In this document: positions 54,647-63,470 of the stretch, in pieces
How the letters are laid out: each line of letters opens with the position of its first letter
Position numbering within the stretch: the stretch's first letter is position 1
Source of the DNA: Nitrospirota bacterium
GTDB lineage: Bacteria; Nitrospirota; Nitrospiria; Nitrospirales; Nitrospiraceae
Assembly (NCBI GenBank): GCA_030645475.1
Contig: JAUSMA010000017.1
Coordinates: 1 to 64,000 of the forward strand
Direction of reading: 5' to 3'
DNA length: 64,000 bases
The notes under the pieces: generated by a model
Database searches by the model: none
What the model saw: the letters and a program-made list of their open reading frames with translations, nothing else
Told to the model about the DNA's origin: nothing
Program-made: the position numbers and the translations under genes

Positions 54647-55675
54647 ATGCCCTTCTCGATTCGTCCCTGCTGTCGTTTTCCTGTGCAATCCTTCGCCGCA
54701 TACAACGATGGCCCCTTTCTCAATCAGCCGCCGGCCTACTTTTGGGGGTTGGGGTCTCCAGTAAGACGCCTAGGTCTAAAACTACTTCTGCTCCTCATAA
54801 TTTATTCCTGTTTTGTTGTGGGAGCACACGCTCAGTCCATCGCTGAGATTGCAGAGACTGTTGGAAACTCAGTCGCAATGATTATTACTTACGATGTAAC
54901 AGGTTCCCCCACTGCCCAAGGGAGCGGTGTATTCATAACTGAAACAGGAATCATTCTTACGAATGCGCATGTGGTCGAAAATGCATACTCAGCAGAGGTT
55001 ATTTCGAGTCTTGGAACATTCGACAAAGTGAGAATACTTACTCGGGATAGCAAGCGTGATCTCGCTCTAATTGCAATACCAACAGACAAATCAAGCCCAC
55101 CGAGTTTTGCCAAAGATACTAACTTTAAGCCTGGAGAGCGTGTAATAGCCATTGGCAATCCGTTAGGTCTTGAGAGAACGATTTCGGACGGCCTAATAAG
55201 TGGTATCAGACACAAGGGCGACGGAGTTGAGTTGATTCAGACAACAGTTCCGATTTCGCACGGAAGTAGCGGCGGGGTTTTGCTCAACACTTCAGGAGAG
55301 TTGATTGGGATAACCTCGTCATCATTTGAAGGTGGTCAAAATATAAATTTCGCAATCAGTCTCAACACGATTTACGCCTTTATCGAAGGCTATCAAAATG
55401 ATGATCCGCAGGGCGTAAAGCACCAAGAGCTAAGGTTAGCCAAGGAAAGTGTCTGGTACCGAATTGTTCTCAAATGGATTGGTTACATAGTGTTTGGGGT
55501 TTTCGCCCTAGTTTTCAGCGATAGGTTTGGGTGGGCGCTTCCACTTATCTTTGTCACATTCTACCTTCTTTATTTGGCTTTCAAGGGAATACACTGGCTC
55601 ATAACTTATCCTTTTCGTAGGTTCAAACAGAGGCCTCAAGCCATCTCTTCTGATGGTAATGACAAGCTTGGATAG
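54647..55675 (+). CDS. Membrane-anchored trypsin-like serine protease
   Basis: The 342-residue product has an N-terminal hydrophobic segment (LKLLLLLIIYSCFVVGAHA), a trypsin-like domain of the DegP/HtrA kind with H108 (TNAHVV), D138 (RDLALI) and S208 (HGSSGG), and two hydrophobic segments near residues 265-310. There is no PDZ domain. GGGAGG precedes the ATG at 54647, but the 40 residues before the membrane segment are unusual and a later start is possible. Codon use is clearly more AT-rich than its neighbours, which suggests transfer. Confidence 0.82.
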   Translation: MPFSIRPCCRFPVQSFAAYNDGPFLNQPPAYFWGLGSPVRRLGLKLLLLLIIYSCFVVGAHAQSIAEIAETVGNSVAMIITYDVTGSPTAQGSGVFITETGIILTNAHVVENAYSAEVISSLGTFDKVRILTRDSKRDLALIAIPTDKSSPPSFAKDTNFKPGERVIAIGNPLGLERTISDGLISGIRHKGDGVELIQTTVPISHGSSGGVLLNTSGELIGITSSSFEGGQNINFAISLNTIYAFIEGYQNDDPQGVKHQELRLAKESVWYRIVLKWIGYIVFGVFALVFSDRFGWALPLIFVTFYLLYLAFKGIHWLITYPFRRFKQRPQAISSDGNDKLG

Positions 55676-55701
55676 ATCTGTCGTGACCCCTTTGTTTTCG
55701 C

Positions 55702-56343
55702 CTAGTCCCACAATCTTTTAGTATCCCTGTATGCAACAAGGACTATGTCTATTGCTTCAAGGGCTGCGGATAGCGCAGCTGTTTTTCCCAGGGTCTTCTC
55801 CAAGTGGCTTTCCCAATTTGCAGTAGGAACATCTCGAAGCAAGATTTGTCCGACTAACTGGCTTGCAAACTGATAGTGAGATTCCGAGATTACTGGCCCT
55901 AGCTCAATCAAGCCGTTGCTATCCATGTCCATAGTTGTGAGCGCTTCTTGTACAGCTTGAAGCTTTACGTGGCCACTGATTTCGTTTCGAATATCTTTAA
56001 GGAGTTCATGTGCAGTCCGTATTTTTTGGACCAGTTCGTTGAATGCTTCTTGGAAATGTCTTGGTTGGGCTAAGAGAGAAGAGCGGAAGCCTTCATCTCC
56101 CTGCAAAGCCTCAAGAGCGCTTCGTATTTCGAACAGGGTTCTGACGGAATTCCTCCAGAAGTACATCAGCCTCCAGGGTGGCGAATTCTTGTCGAGAGAA
56201 GGAATACTTTCCTCCATAAGTGCCATTGTTTCTAAATATAGGTCCTCTCTTAGAATGCAAAGTCTTGCTACTGAAGCAGCAATTGGATCATCACTTGGGA
56301 ACCATTTCCAGAAAAAGATGTGCCGAATGTGTCGTCTACTCAT
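55702..56343 (-). CDS. Hypothetical alpha-helical protein
   Basis: The 213-residue product is mostly helical (SVARLCILREDLYLETMALM, then FWRNSVRTLFEIRSALEALQ). No known family is recognised. The frame is open to 56502, but that part lies in the family B repeat, so the ATG at 56343 is preferred. It converges on the protease gene with a 26-base gap and shares its AT-richer composition, so the two may have arrived together. Confidence 0.6.
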   Translation of the reverse strand: MSRRHIRHIFFWKWFPSDDPIAASVARLCILREDLYLETMALMEESIPSLDKNSPPWRLMYFWRNSVRTLFEIRSALEALQGDEGFRSSLLAQPRHFQEAFNELVQKIRTAHELLKDIRNEISGHVKLQAVQEALTTMDMDSNGLIELGPVISESHYQFASQLVGQILLRDVPTANWESHLEKTLGKTAALSAALEAIDIVLVAYRDTKRLWD

Positions 56344-56433
56344 TCTGGTTGAGGGGTAAGTAGAAGTGGGAGGGAGTCTGTTCGCACTGCTGTATTCATG
56401 CGTTTTCACCGTTTCTCTAGAGGGCGGGCTAGA

Positions 56434-56492
56434 TGGTCTCCCATTGCGCGTGTCCAACGAGGGGATTCTTAGACCGCGCGTTGCACGAGCAC
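56434..56492 (+). repeat. Interspersed intergenic repeat, family B (compact copy)
   Basis: Two blocks, 56434-56462 and 56468-56492, match in reverse complement the blocks at 48074-48102 and 47911-47935. Here they are adjacent. It lies between the hypothetical gene and the glnE-like gene. Confidence 0.65.
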
Positions 56493-56513
56493 AGGAGCCC
56501 ATCTAGTCTGTCC

Positions 56514-58784
56514 TCACACCTTTCCAAACGTCCTCTCAAAAAACTCCCTCGTCTTTCCCATATGCTGCTCGATATCCGACTGCAAATGCCTCGCTCCTGC
56601 CTGCCAATCATCTGTAGCATAGCCGACACGGCGGGCGAGGAAGATGAACTCCTCTGAGTCGGGCGGAGGGAGTACCAGATCCTTGGCGTTGCCGCGGACC
56701 ATGCGCAATCCGTCGATCAAGGTTCGGGTGAAGACGTAGGCTTTCCGGAGGCTTTCCCCATCGGCACGTGTGACCAATCCTGCCTCCACCAGGGCTGCGA
56801 GGGCCTGCAGGGTATTCGGGGTGCGGAGGCTTGGGCGCCCGTGCCCATGCATCACTTGGAGATACTGCACCGCATATTCGATATCGATGACCCCGCCCTG
56901 GCTGTATTTCACGTTGACCTGGCCCGGTTTGACCAGTTGTTGGAGCTGTTGCTTCCGGAGGTCCAGTGCCGTGGGGATGTCCCAGGGGGCTCCGCCATAG
57001 ACGAACGAATCCCGGTAGGCTTCCAGTCGATGTCCTAATGCAGCATCGCCCGCGATATGCCGTAGCTTGATGAGGGCTTGCCGTTCGTAGGGGGCGGCGA
57101 GTCCTGTTGGACTATAGTAGCGGCAGACTTCCTCGAAGGCATTGGCCAATGAGCCCTTGCCTCCATGCGGGCGCAATCGCACGTCGAGATGAAAGATGCC
57201 TTCCTGCTTGGCTTCGATCCAACCCAGGAGTTCCTGCGTCAGCCGTTCGAAGAATTCGCTGTTCTCAATTCCATTTTTCCCGCTGGTCTTGCCCGATCCT
57301 TCATAGATGAACAGCACTTCGATATCTGAGGCATAGCCGAGCTCCCGCCCTCCTAATTTCCCCAGGCCGAGGACGGCAAAGGGGCAGGGCTTCTTATCGG
57401 CGAGTCGCGGCTTTCCATAGGTCTTCTCCAGCTTGGCTCGGCAATCGGTAACGCTCCGTTCCATGATGACCTCGGCCAGTTCCGTAAGCGCGAGCGAAAA
57501 GTCGGGGAGATTGCTTGAGGGTTCGACGATATGTTTCATGTCGATCCGGAAGAGTTCGCGATCCTTAAACTGGTTCAGCGCTTCCTTGCGCGCCTCGTCC
57601 GTTTTGGTGCGAGCGACTAGCCGGTCGAGTTCCTTCCGGAGGGTGGCTCGCGGCTTGATGAGGGGCGCATCCCGGTATTCCGCGAGCAGGGGCAGGAGGT
57701 TGCCATGTTGGCGGCGCAGAAAGTCTTCCCACAAGTAGTCGCTGGCACCGAGGAGCCGTGCGAGGAGGGGAAAGGTTTTCTTGTCGCTGATGACGTCGAG
57801 CGCCTGCTGTTTTCCCTTCTTGCCCGTTTCGGCGACGATGAGATCCAGGAATTGGTCGAACGATTCGAGCGCCTTGCCCGGATCGGGAGCCCAGGTCAGG
57901 GCATGGGTGAATTGTTTGATGAGCACGGCGGTCAGGCGCAGTTGCTGCTGATCGGCCGGGTCGAGGAGCTTTTGCCCATAACGGTTCCTGACGTGGAAAC
58001 GGTCGTGGAGTTTGGTCCCGTCGTTTTCGAACTGGGCCTTGGTGATGTAGATGTTGCGCATGGCCAGGGCATTGGCAAAGGCATAGAGGAAGGCCGGGGT
58101 GTCATCCGACCGGATGTCCATGATCGTGTCCGTCTGCGACTGACTGTTGTCGAAGGTGATCTGGACGGTGTGGAGGAGCCCCGTGAAGGCGCTCCGCTGT
58201 TTTCCCAATCGTTCGACCAGGCGTCGGTTCACTTGTTGGCGGGCCTCTTCGAATTGTCCGGCATCGAGGAGCTGGATCATGTGGGTGAGCGCCTCTGCAA
58301 GGGCGGTCCGCTCGGGCGCGGAGAAGCGCTCGCCACTCACCGGATGCACGAGGAAGACATCGACGATCTTCTTGCGGCTCAGGCCCGGGCGGCCTGTGGG
58401 ACGTTTCGAGGGCCAGGCTGTAGCAGGCCGAGCCGGCGGGGCTGCAACATCGGCAAAGGTATAGATGCGGCCCTCTTCGATATTCAGGCCGAAGGCGGAG
58501 AGGAGGCCGCAGATCGTGGCGAACTCGGAGAAGTAGTCGTAGGCGACAAGGCTGATTTCCGATTGCCCTGCTTGCCGGTCGAGCACCGAGAGTTCGCAGG
58601 GGTGTTCCGGGGTGAGTCTGTCGGCAAGCTTGATATGGTGGGCGATGGCGTTCGGTTGAAACCGCTCGAAGTACTCGGGGTCCATCCGTGACACGAAGTC
58701 CCGCAGCACCTCATCTTCGACATCAGGACAGAGGGGGGCCAAGGTCTTGATCAGGGACTCGCGTGCTCCCGATTCATCCGTCAT
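56514..58784 (-). CDS. GlnE-family nucleotidyltransferase with N-terminal tandem ACT-like domains
   Basis: The product of about 756 residues ends with a GlnE-type catalytic domain (about 340-756; motif GLGKLGGRELGYASDIEVLF at about 473-492, then HLDVRLRPHGGKGSLA). The N-terminal 270 residues look like two ACT domains: SLVAYDYFSEFATICGLLSA (about 79-98) and MDIRSDDTPAFLYAFANALA (about 222-241). The second aligns by eye with the last ACT domain of GlnD at 39430-39670. Normal GlnE has two catalytic halves and no ACT domain. The start could also be ATG 58814; 58784 is chosen because TATACT (58792-58797 on the minus strand) sits just before it. Role: adenylylation or deadenylylation of glutamine synthetase (inference). 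Confidence 0.88.
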   Translation of the reverse strand: MTDESGARESLIKTLAPLCPDVEDEVLRDFVSRMDPEYFERFQPNAIAHHIKLADRLTPEHPCELSVLDRQAGQSEISLVAYDYFSEFATICGLLSAFGLNIEEGRIYTFADVAAPPARPATAWPSKRPTGRPGLSRKKIVDVFLVHPVSGERFSAPERTALAEALTHMIQLLDAGQFEEARQQVNRRLVERLGKQRSAFTGLLHTVQITFDNSQSQTDTIMDIRSDDTPAFLYAFANALAMRNIYITKAQFENDGTKLHDRFHVRNRYGQKLLDPADQQQLRLTAVLIKQFTHALTWAPDPGKALESFDQFLDLIVAETGKKGKQQALDVISDKKTFPLLARLLGASDYLWEDFLRRQHGNLLPLLAEYRDAPLIKPRATLRKELDRLVARTKTDEARKEALNQFKDRELFRIDMKHIVEPSSNLPDFSLALTELAEVIMERSVTDCRAKLEKTYGKPRLADKKPCPFAVLGLGKLGGRELGYASDIEVLFIYEGSGKTSGKNGIENSEFFERLTQELLGWIEAKQEGIFHLDVRLRPHGGKGSLANAFEEVCRYYSPTGLAAPYERQALIKLRHIAGDAALGHRLEAYRDSFVYGGAPWDIPTALDLRKQQLQQLVKPGQVNVKYSQGGVIDIEYAVQYLQVMHGHGRPSLRTPNTLQALAALVEAGLVTRADGESLRKAYVFTRTLIDGLRMVRGNAKDLVLPPPDSEEFIFLARRVGYATDDWQAGARHLQSDIEQHMGKTREFFERTFGKV

Positions 58785-58791
58785 GGCCACG

Positions 58792-58797
58792 AGTATA
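58792..58797 (-). promoter_or_regulatory. -10 box candidate for the ACT-GlnE gene
   Basis: TATACT on the minus strand lies eight bases before the ATG at 58784. There is no convincing -35 and no ribosome-binding site, so a leaderless transcript is possible. Confidence 0.4.
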
Positions 58798-58836
58798 GCC
58801 GAAGCTGGCTTCATTGTGTGAGTGGGGGATGGCCGG

Positions 58837-58842
58837 TATAAT
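58837..58842 (+). promoter_or_regulatory. -10 box candidate for the second GlnE-family gene
   Basis: A perfect TATAAT lies eight bases before the ATG at 58851, with a partial -35 (TTGTGT) 17 bases upstream. No ribosome-binding site is seen, so the mRNA may be leaderless. It mirrors the arrangement on the other strand. Confidence 0.55.
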
Positions 58843-58850
58843 GCCCGCCC

Positions 58851-60587
58851 ATGACTGATCGTCGCAAGAAGCCGGTGACGCGCGCTGCGCCAGTTCTTCC
58901 GGAACGAGAGCCGGTCGCGCGACCGGATCCCACCCCCATTATTTTAGCGTCAGGGCTGGACCAGGGCCAGGCTGAGGCGATCCTTCGATCCTACGGACTC
59001 AACCGGATTCAAGAAGCCGATGCGAATCTGCAGTCGATGGCCGGTGAGCCGCACCAGCGACATCAGTTGGCCGGCATCCTGCCCTTGTTGCTTGAGGCGA
59101 TTGGCCGGACCGCCGATCCGGATCAGGCCTTGAACCATTGGGAACGGTGGCTCGGCAGCGGGGTCAACCGGTCTGCCATTCTGGAATATCTGCGCAGCTC
59201 TCCCCGCATGTTGGACCTGGTCTGTTCGATTTTCGGGAACAGCGACTCGCTGGCCTTCACCCTCGTCCGCGATCCTCTGCTGATCTACTGGCTGGCCGAG
59301 CAGAATGTCTTGTCCACGGCTCCGACCAGGGTCGGGATGGAGCGAGCGGTCCGGCAACAGGTCGGGCTGGTGCTGGCGACGGAGCTCAAGTTGGATGCAC
59401 TCAGACGCTTCCGCCGCCGCGAGATGCTGCGGATCGGCGTGCGGGATCTGCTTCGCCTGGCGGATGTAGTGGAAACGACGGCGTCCCTTTCGGATTTGGC
59501 GTCGATCCTGATCGACGAGGCCTATCGCATTGTGGATGCTGATCTACGGGCCCGGTATGGCGTTCCCATGCATAAGAATCGGCAAGGGCGCTGGGTGGAG
59601 ACCGGCTTCACCGTCATCGGGATGGGGAAGCTGGGTGGGCATGAGCTGAACTACAGTTCCGATGTGGATGTGCTCTATGTCTGCGAATCCCATGAGGGGG
59701 AAACCAGGCCGGTTGTATCAGGCCGCACGAAATTGAAAAGCCCAGCGCAGGGCGGGATCTCCAACGAAGAATACTTTGAGCGTCTGGCGCGCGATCTGAC
59801 GAAGGTCCTGACCGAACAGACCCATGAAGGGTATGTTTATCGGGTGGACCTCCGCTTGCGGGGGGAAGGTTCGGTGGGACAGCTCACTCGCTCGCTGGAC
59901 GACTATGCCAAGTACTATCGGACCAGAGGGCAGGTCTGGGAGCGGCTGTCCCTGCTGAAGGCCTGGCCGGTAGCCGGGTCCATGACGGTCGGGAAGGCCT
60001 TCATCAAGATGGTGCAACCATTTGTGTTAGCGCCTTCATCGAAACGCCTGGACGTCGAGCAGGGGCTCGCGGTGGTGAACGAGGTGCGGTCGGTTAAGGA
60101 GAAGATCGATGCGAAGATGGCGGAGCGCGGGCATGAGCAGCGCAATGTGAAGCTCGGCGTCGGCGGCATTCGCGAGATCGAGTTCTTTGTGCAAACGATC
60201 CAGGTGCTGGCGGGGAGTCGGGTGCCGGCTCTCCTTGACCGCAGCACGCTCGATGCGCTCAAGCGATTTGTCCGCCTCAAGTTGATTTCCGGCAAGGAGC
60301 GGGATGCGCTGGCGGCTGCCTACGTCTTTCTTCGTGACGTGGAGCACAAACTACAGATGGTGCATGATCTGCAGACGCATTCGCTCCCGGATCAAGAAGA
60401 CGAACTCGAACGTTGTGCAATCCGAATGGGCTATGACGGGACCGATCGACCGGCTGCGCTCACAGAGTTTCAAGCCGACCATGCCGCCCATCGCACTCTC
60501 GTGCATGACATTTTCCGTTCGTTCTTCGACAGCCCCAAGACCTCTCCCCACTTCAAGGCGACGTTGCGCGCCGTGAGCGATCGCTAG
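58851..60587 (+). CDS. glnE: GlnE-family nucleotidyltransferase, single catalytic domain
   Basis: The 578-residue product has the GlnE N-terminal region (LEYLRSSPRMLDLVCSIFGN, then LAFTLVRDPLLIYWLAE) and one nucleotidyltransferase domain with GMGKLGGHELNYSSDVDVLY (D271 and D273) and VYRVDLRLRGEGSVGQL, followed by the helical domain (GGIREIEFFVQTIQVLAGSR). It corresponds to one half of a normal GlnE of about 950 residues. It is transcribed away from the ACT-containing homologue at 56514. Together they probably supply the adenylylating and deadenylylating activities (inference). Confidence 0.9.
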   Translation: MTDRRKKPVTRAAPVLPEREPVARPDPTPIILASGLDQGQAEAILRSYGLNRIQEADANLQSMAGEPHQRHQLAGILPLLLEAIGRTADPDQALNHWERWLGSGVNRSAILEYLRSSPRMLDLVCSIFGNSDSLAFTLVRDPLLIYWLAEQNVLSTAPTRVGMERAVRQQVGLVLATELKLDALRRFRRREMLRIGVRDLLRLADVVETTASLSDLASILIDEAYRIVDADLRARYGVPMHKNRQGRWVETGFTVIGMGKLGGHELNYSSDVDVLYVCESHEGETRPVVSGRTKLKSPAQGGISNEEYFERLARDLTKVLTEQTHEGYVYRVDLRLRGEGSVGQLTRSLDDYAKYYRTRGQVWERLSLLKAWPVAGSMTVGKAFIKMVQPFVLAPSSKRLDVEQGLAVVNEVRSVKEKIDAKMAERGHEQRNVKLGVGGIREIEFFVQTIQVLAGSRVPALLDRSTLDALKRFVRLKLISGKERDALAAAYVFLRDVEHKLQMVHDLQTHSLPDQEDELERCAIRMGYDGTDRPAALTEFQADHAAHRTLVHDIFRSFFDSPKTSPHFKATLRAVSDR

Positions 60588-61375
60588 CAAAACGTTCAGC
60601 TGGGAAACGGTACTCGGATTTGGTTACGGTGCAGGTTGCTGCTGCGAGTGAAGTACGCCCTGTATCTCTGGGCTCCGCGCCATGCATCCGCAACATCTGT
60701 TCCGGTTGTCCCGGCACCGAACGTTGTTCTTCAAGATCGCCTCACCGTGGGGTCGCGTTGCTTTCGCAGGCACGAGGGTTTGAGTGCGTCTAAAGGCTGG
60801 GGTGAGGCTATGGAAGAGGGACCGAGATCAACGATGTATCACCCGAAGTTGTGACTCCTAGCGATGCAACCATTTCAGAGCCGCTTGAGTTCATTAGGTA
60901 TGGGCTGGACTCAACATAATCCTTTTTCGCCACCGTTGCATGCTGACTCGTCGTCTGATCTAGTCCGGAATCGACTGATTCTGACCCGCTACATTGGCCT
61001 ATTGTGTGCCATCCGCATGCGTACTCTCCCGATAAAATAAGTTTCCTAGGACCCCCTCTTTAGGTGGGAGCGATGGTTTGTCATTGCCGGATGTGTGCTG
61101 CAGCACTAGAATGCCGCTGAGATTCTCGCGAGTGTCATCAAGTGCAGCGGGCCACAGTGCGATCGTCCCACATTCTTCAGGCTATACAATCATTATGGGT
61201 TGTCGAAGGCGTTTCAACCGAACGCCTTCGATCGCGTGCTCTCCAGGCAATGGCAGAATGAGCACCGACTGTTTGATGGCAACTAGCGATTGCTTCAGAT
61301 GCGGACGGCTTGACGTAAAACCTTCCGAGATCTATGATCGCCGCCATTCCAATATCGACAACTGGTGAGGGCCCG
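60588..61375. other. Long intergenic region without a convincing gene
   Basis: The 788 bases contain only short open frames without recognisable content or good ribosome-binding sites. An 11-base perfect inverted repeat (61203-61213 with 61221-61231) with a seven-base loop is the only clear structure. Confidence 0.5.
61203..61231 (+). repeat. Perfect 11-bp inverted repeat
   Basis: TCGAAGGCGTT pairs with AACGCCTTCGA around a seven-base loop. No T run follows, so it is not a standard terminator. Confidence 0.6.
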
Positions 61376-63448
61376 ATGGACTCGACCCGTTTCCGTCAAA
61401 AAGGAGCTTTGTGTGTGGTGGTGGTCTGTATGCTCGGCTTGACCGGGTGTACGGGTCTTTCACAAAACATGAAAGAGTCTTTTGGCAGCGACGACCCCTG
61501 CGCCAATACCTCTCGAAATTGGGGTGCGGTCATCGGCACGGTTGCAGGGGCGGCATTGGGTGCTGGGATCGAAAAGGTTGCCACGGGAAGGATCACCGGG
61601 AAGGGCTTGGCCCTAGGTGCGGTAGGGGGTGCGCTGGCGGGTGGCATTGTCGGCTATGAGATGGACCGACGGCGATGCGAGCTCTCGAAGATTGCCAAGA
61701 AACATGATCTGAAAGTGCAGATGTCTGAGGTGGTGGTTCCCCCGGCAGAGGAGGACCCTGCGCCCAAACCTAGCCAAAATGAATCGATCGTGCAGGTTGC
61801 AGAGGTGAAACCCAGTCAAGTCGGACCTTTGCTCCATTTGACAGAGGAAGATAGTCAGTCAAGATCTGGCCAGATCGAACAGGTGCTTCAGTCCGTCGAG
61901 TCGAGTGGCCAATCCATACCGGCTCAATCCGATCAGCCAGCGGTCATCGTCGAGCCGCCGGCACCAGCTACTCCAGCCCACTCCGAGCACAGCACGACAG
62001 TGTTGGAAGCGTCTTCTCCAGCAAAGCGGAGTCCTGTCGAACCCGTCGCGCAGGCTTCAACGCCGGACTCGTCGGCGAAGTCGAGTGAAACCACTAAAAA
62101 AGGAGACAGGGCTGGGTTGTCTGTGTCGCTGCAGGACACGGAGGGTGGTCATTTTTCTCGTGGGTCAGCCGACCTGTTGCCGAAGGCGCAAGTCTATTTC
62201 CGCGAAATCGCCGAGTTGTATGTCGTTGAGAAGCAGCTTCCCTTGTCGCCGAATGCCTCGGCCGAACAGAAGAAAGAGGCAGAGGAGTTGAAACAGAGAC
62301 GGGTGTTGTTGCTCGGTCATACGGACGATACAGGGAGTTCGCAGATCAACGCAGATTTGTCAGAGCGGCGCGCACGCGCGGTCGCGAAAGTGTTTATGGC
62401 TGCGAGGGTTCCCAACGGCCAGATTTTTTATCAGGGGGCAGGCGAGACGTTGCCCCTTGCCGACAATCGCACGGAAGAAGGACGAGCCAAGAACCGCAGG
62501 GTAGAGATTGTGGATCTTTCCAACGGCGACACGTTTCAACGTTATTTGAATTCGCGAAAACCACGAGTCGACTACTATCGCCCTGTGGCTTCCAAGCCTG
62601 AGCCCGCTGCCACAGTTTCTGTCCCTCGGGAGACGAATGCGCAGGAATCAAAAATCCGGGAGAGTAAAGCCTCGGAGAATACGACGCATGAGAAGATAGC
62701 TCAGGCGGACAAGCCTCAAGATCGAATAATCCCGGAAACGAAGAAGGCTTCTCCTCCGACAGTTCCTTTGAATCAGCCAACTGTGAAGGCCCCAATACCA
62801 GATTCCAGCGCCGTTGCTGCGCGGCCCACGTTGTCGAAGCCGCCTTCGTTAGTCGCGCTAGATTTCGGAGGAAAGTCCGCGCAATCACAGAATACCGTAG
62901 TCGCTATAGGGAAGATTGAAGTGCAACGGTCAATCTCAGATGTGATTATTCCCTCTGCCCATGCGGCAGAAGACGATGTCGTCACCACTTGCCGCAACGA
63001 CCGGCCGCGGGTTTCACATGGGGTCAAGTCGCTCCGTGACGACCGCGAGGTGTCGACCGGGGAGTACATGCCGAATCTCTACAATACTTCCTGGGTTGAT
63101 ACGGTGAACGGCCATCTTGTGGCCTTGACCCATGTCGCCGTGTTGCGCGATGGGGGCGCTCCAGCCAGAAATCCTGAGCTGTTGGTGTACGGCAACTTTG
63201 ACCCCATGGATGGAAAAGGGAACGCTCAGAGGAAGCCGGATTATCAGGCTCGTCCAGTGGTGAACACCTATCGTGGCGAGAACGCTTTGCTGTACCGCGT
63301 ATTCACTGATGGACCGATTCGCTGCCTGGATATGGTCATTCCTCACGCCAACCCGCGTGAGGCAAAGGGCTCTTGGCTCTATTACGACCGCACAGGTGGG
63401 GCATTCGTAACGGGATTCAACCCACATATCGCGAAAACGGACAGGTAA
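61376..63448 (+). CDS. Large lipoprotein with glycine zipper and OmpA-like domain
   Basis: The 690-residue product has a lipoprotein signal (VVVVCMLGLTGC), a glycine-zipper segment (LALGAVGGALAGGIVGYEMD), a Pro/Ser/Glu-rich linker, an OmpA peptidoglycan-binding domain (VLLLGHTDDTGSSQINADLS, then AKNRRVEIV), a second low-complexity linker, and a C-terminal domain of about 160 residues with cysteines that I do not recognise (SWVDTVNGHLVALTHVAVLR). The ATG at 61376 follows GGTGAGGG. It likely tethers an outer-membrane complex to peptidoglycan. Confidence 0.8.
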   Translation: MDSTRFRQKGALCVVVVCMLGLTGCTGLSQNMKESFGSDDPCANTSRNWGAVIGTVAGAALGAGIEKVATGRITGKGLALGAVGGALAGGIVGYEMDRRRCELSKIAKKHDLKVQMSEVVVPPAEEDPAPKPSQNESIVQVAEVKPSQVGPLLHLTEEDSQSRSGQIEQVLQSVESSGQSIPAQSDQPAVIVEPPAPATPAHSEHSTTVLEASSPAKRSPVEPVAQASTPDSSAKSSETTKKGDRAGLSVSLQDTEGGHFSRGSADLLPKAQVYFREIAELYVVEKQLPLSPNASAEQKKEAEELKQRRVLLLGHTDDTGSSQINADLSERRARAVAKVFMAARVPNGQIFYQGAGETLPLADNRTEEGRAKNRRVEIVDLSNGDTFQRYLNSRKPRVDYYRPVASKPEPAATVSVPRETNAQESKIRESKASENTTHEKIAQADKPQDRIIPETKKASPPTVPLNQPTVKAPIPDSSAVAARPTLSKPPSLVALDFGGKSAQSQNTVVAIGKIEVQRSISDVIIPSAHAAEDDVVTTCRNDRPRVSHGVKSLRDDREVSTGEYMPNLYNTSWVDTVNGHLVALTHVAVLRDGGAPARNPELLVYGNFDPMDGKGNAQRKPDYQARPVVNTYRGENALLYRVFTDGPIRCLDMVIPHANPREAKGSWLYYDRTGGAFVTGFNPHIAKTDR

Positions 63449-63470
63449 ATTCCCGGAGGAGGTTGCCATT

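Noticed and set aside
57705-58691. A 328-codon open frame on the plus strand
   Set aside because: It lies wholly antisense to the catalytic and ACT regions of the GlnE-family gene, which has clear motifs. Long antisense frames are common in GC-rich genes.
60636-61368. Two short open frames (60636-60854 and 61078-61368)
   Set aside because: They have no ribosome-binding site, odd composition and no recognisable motif.
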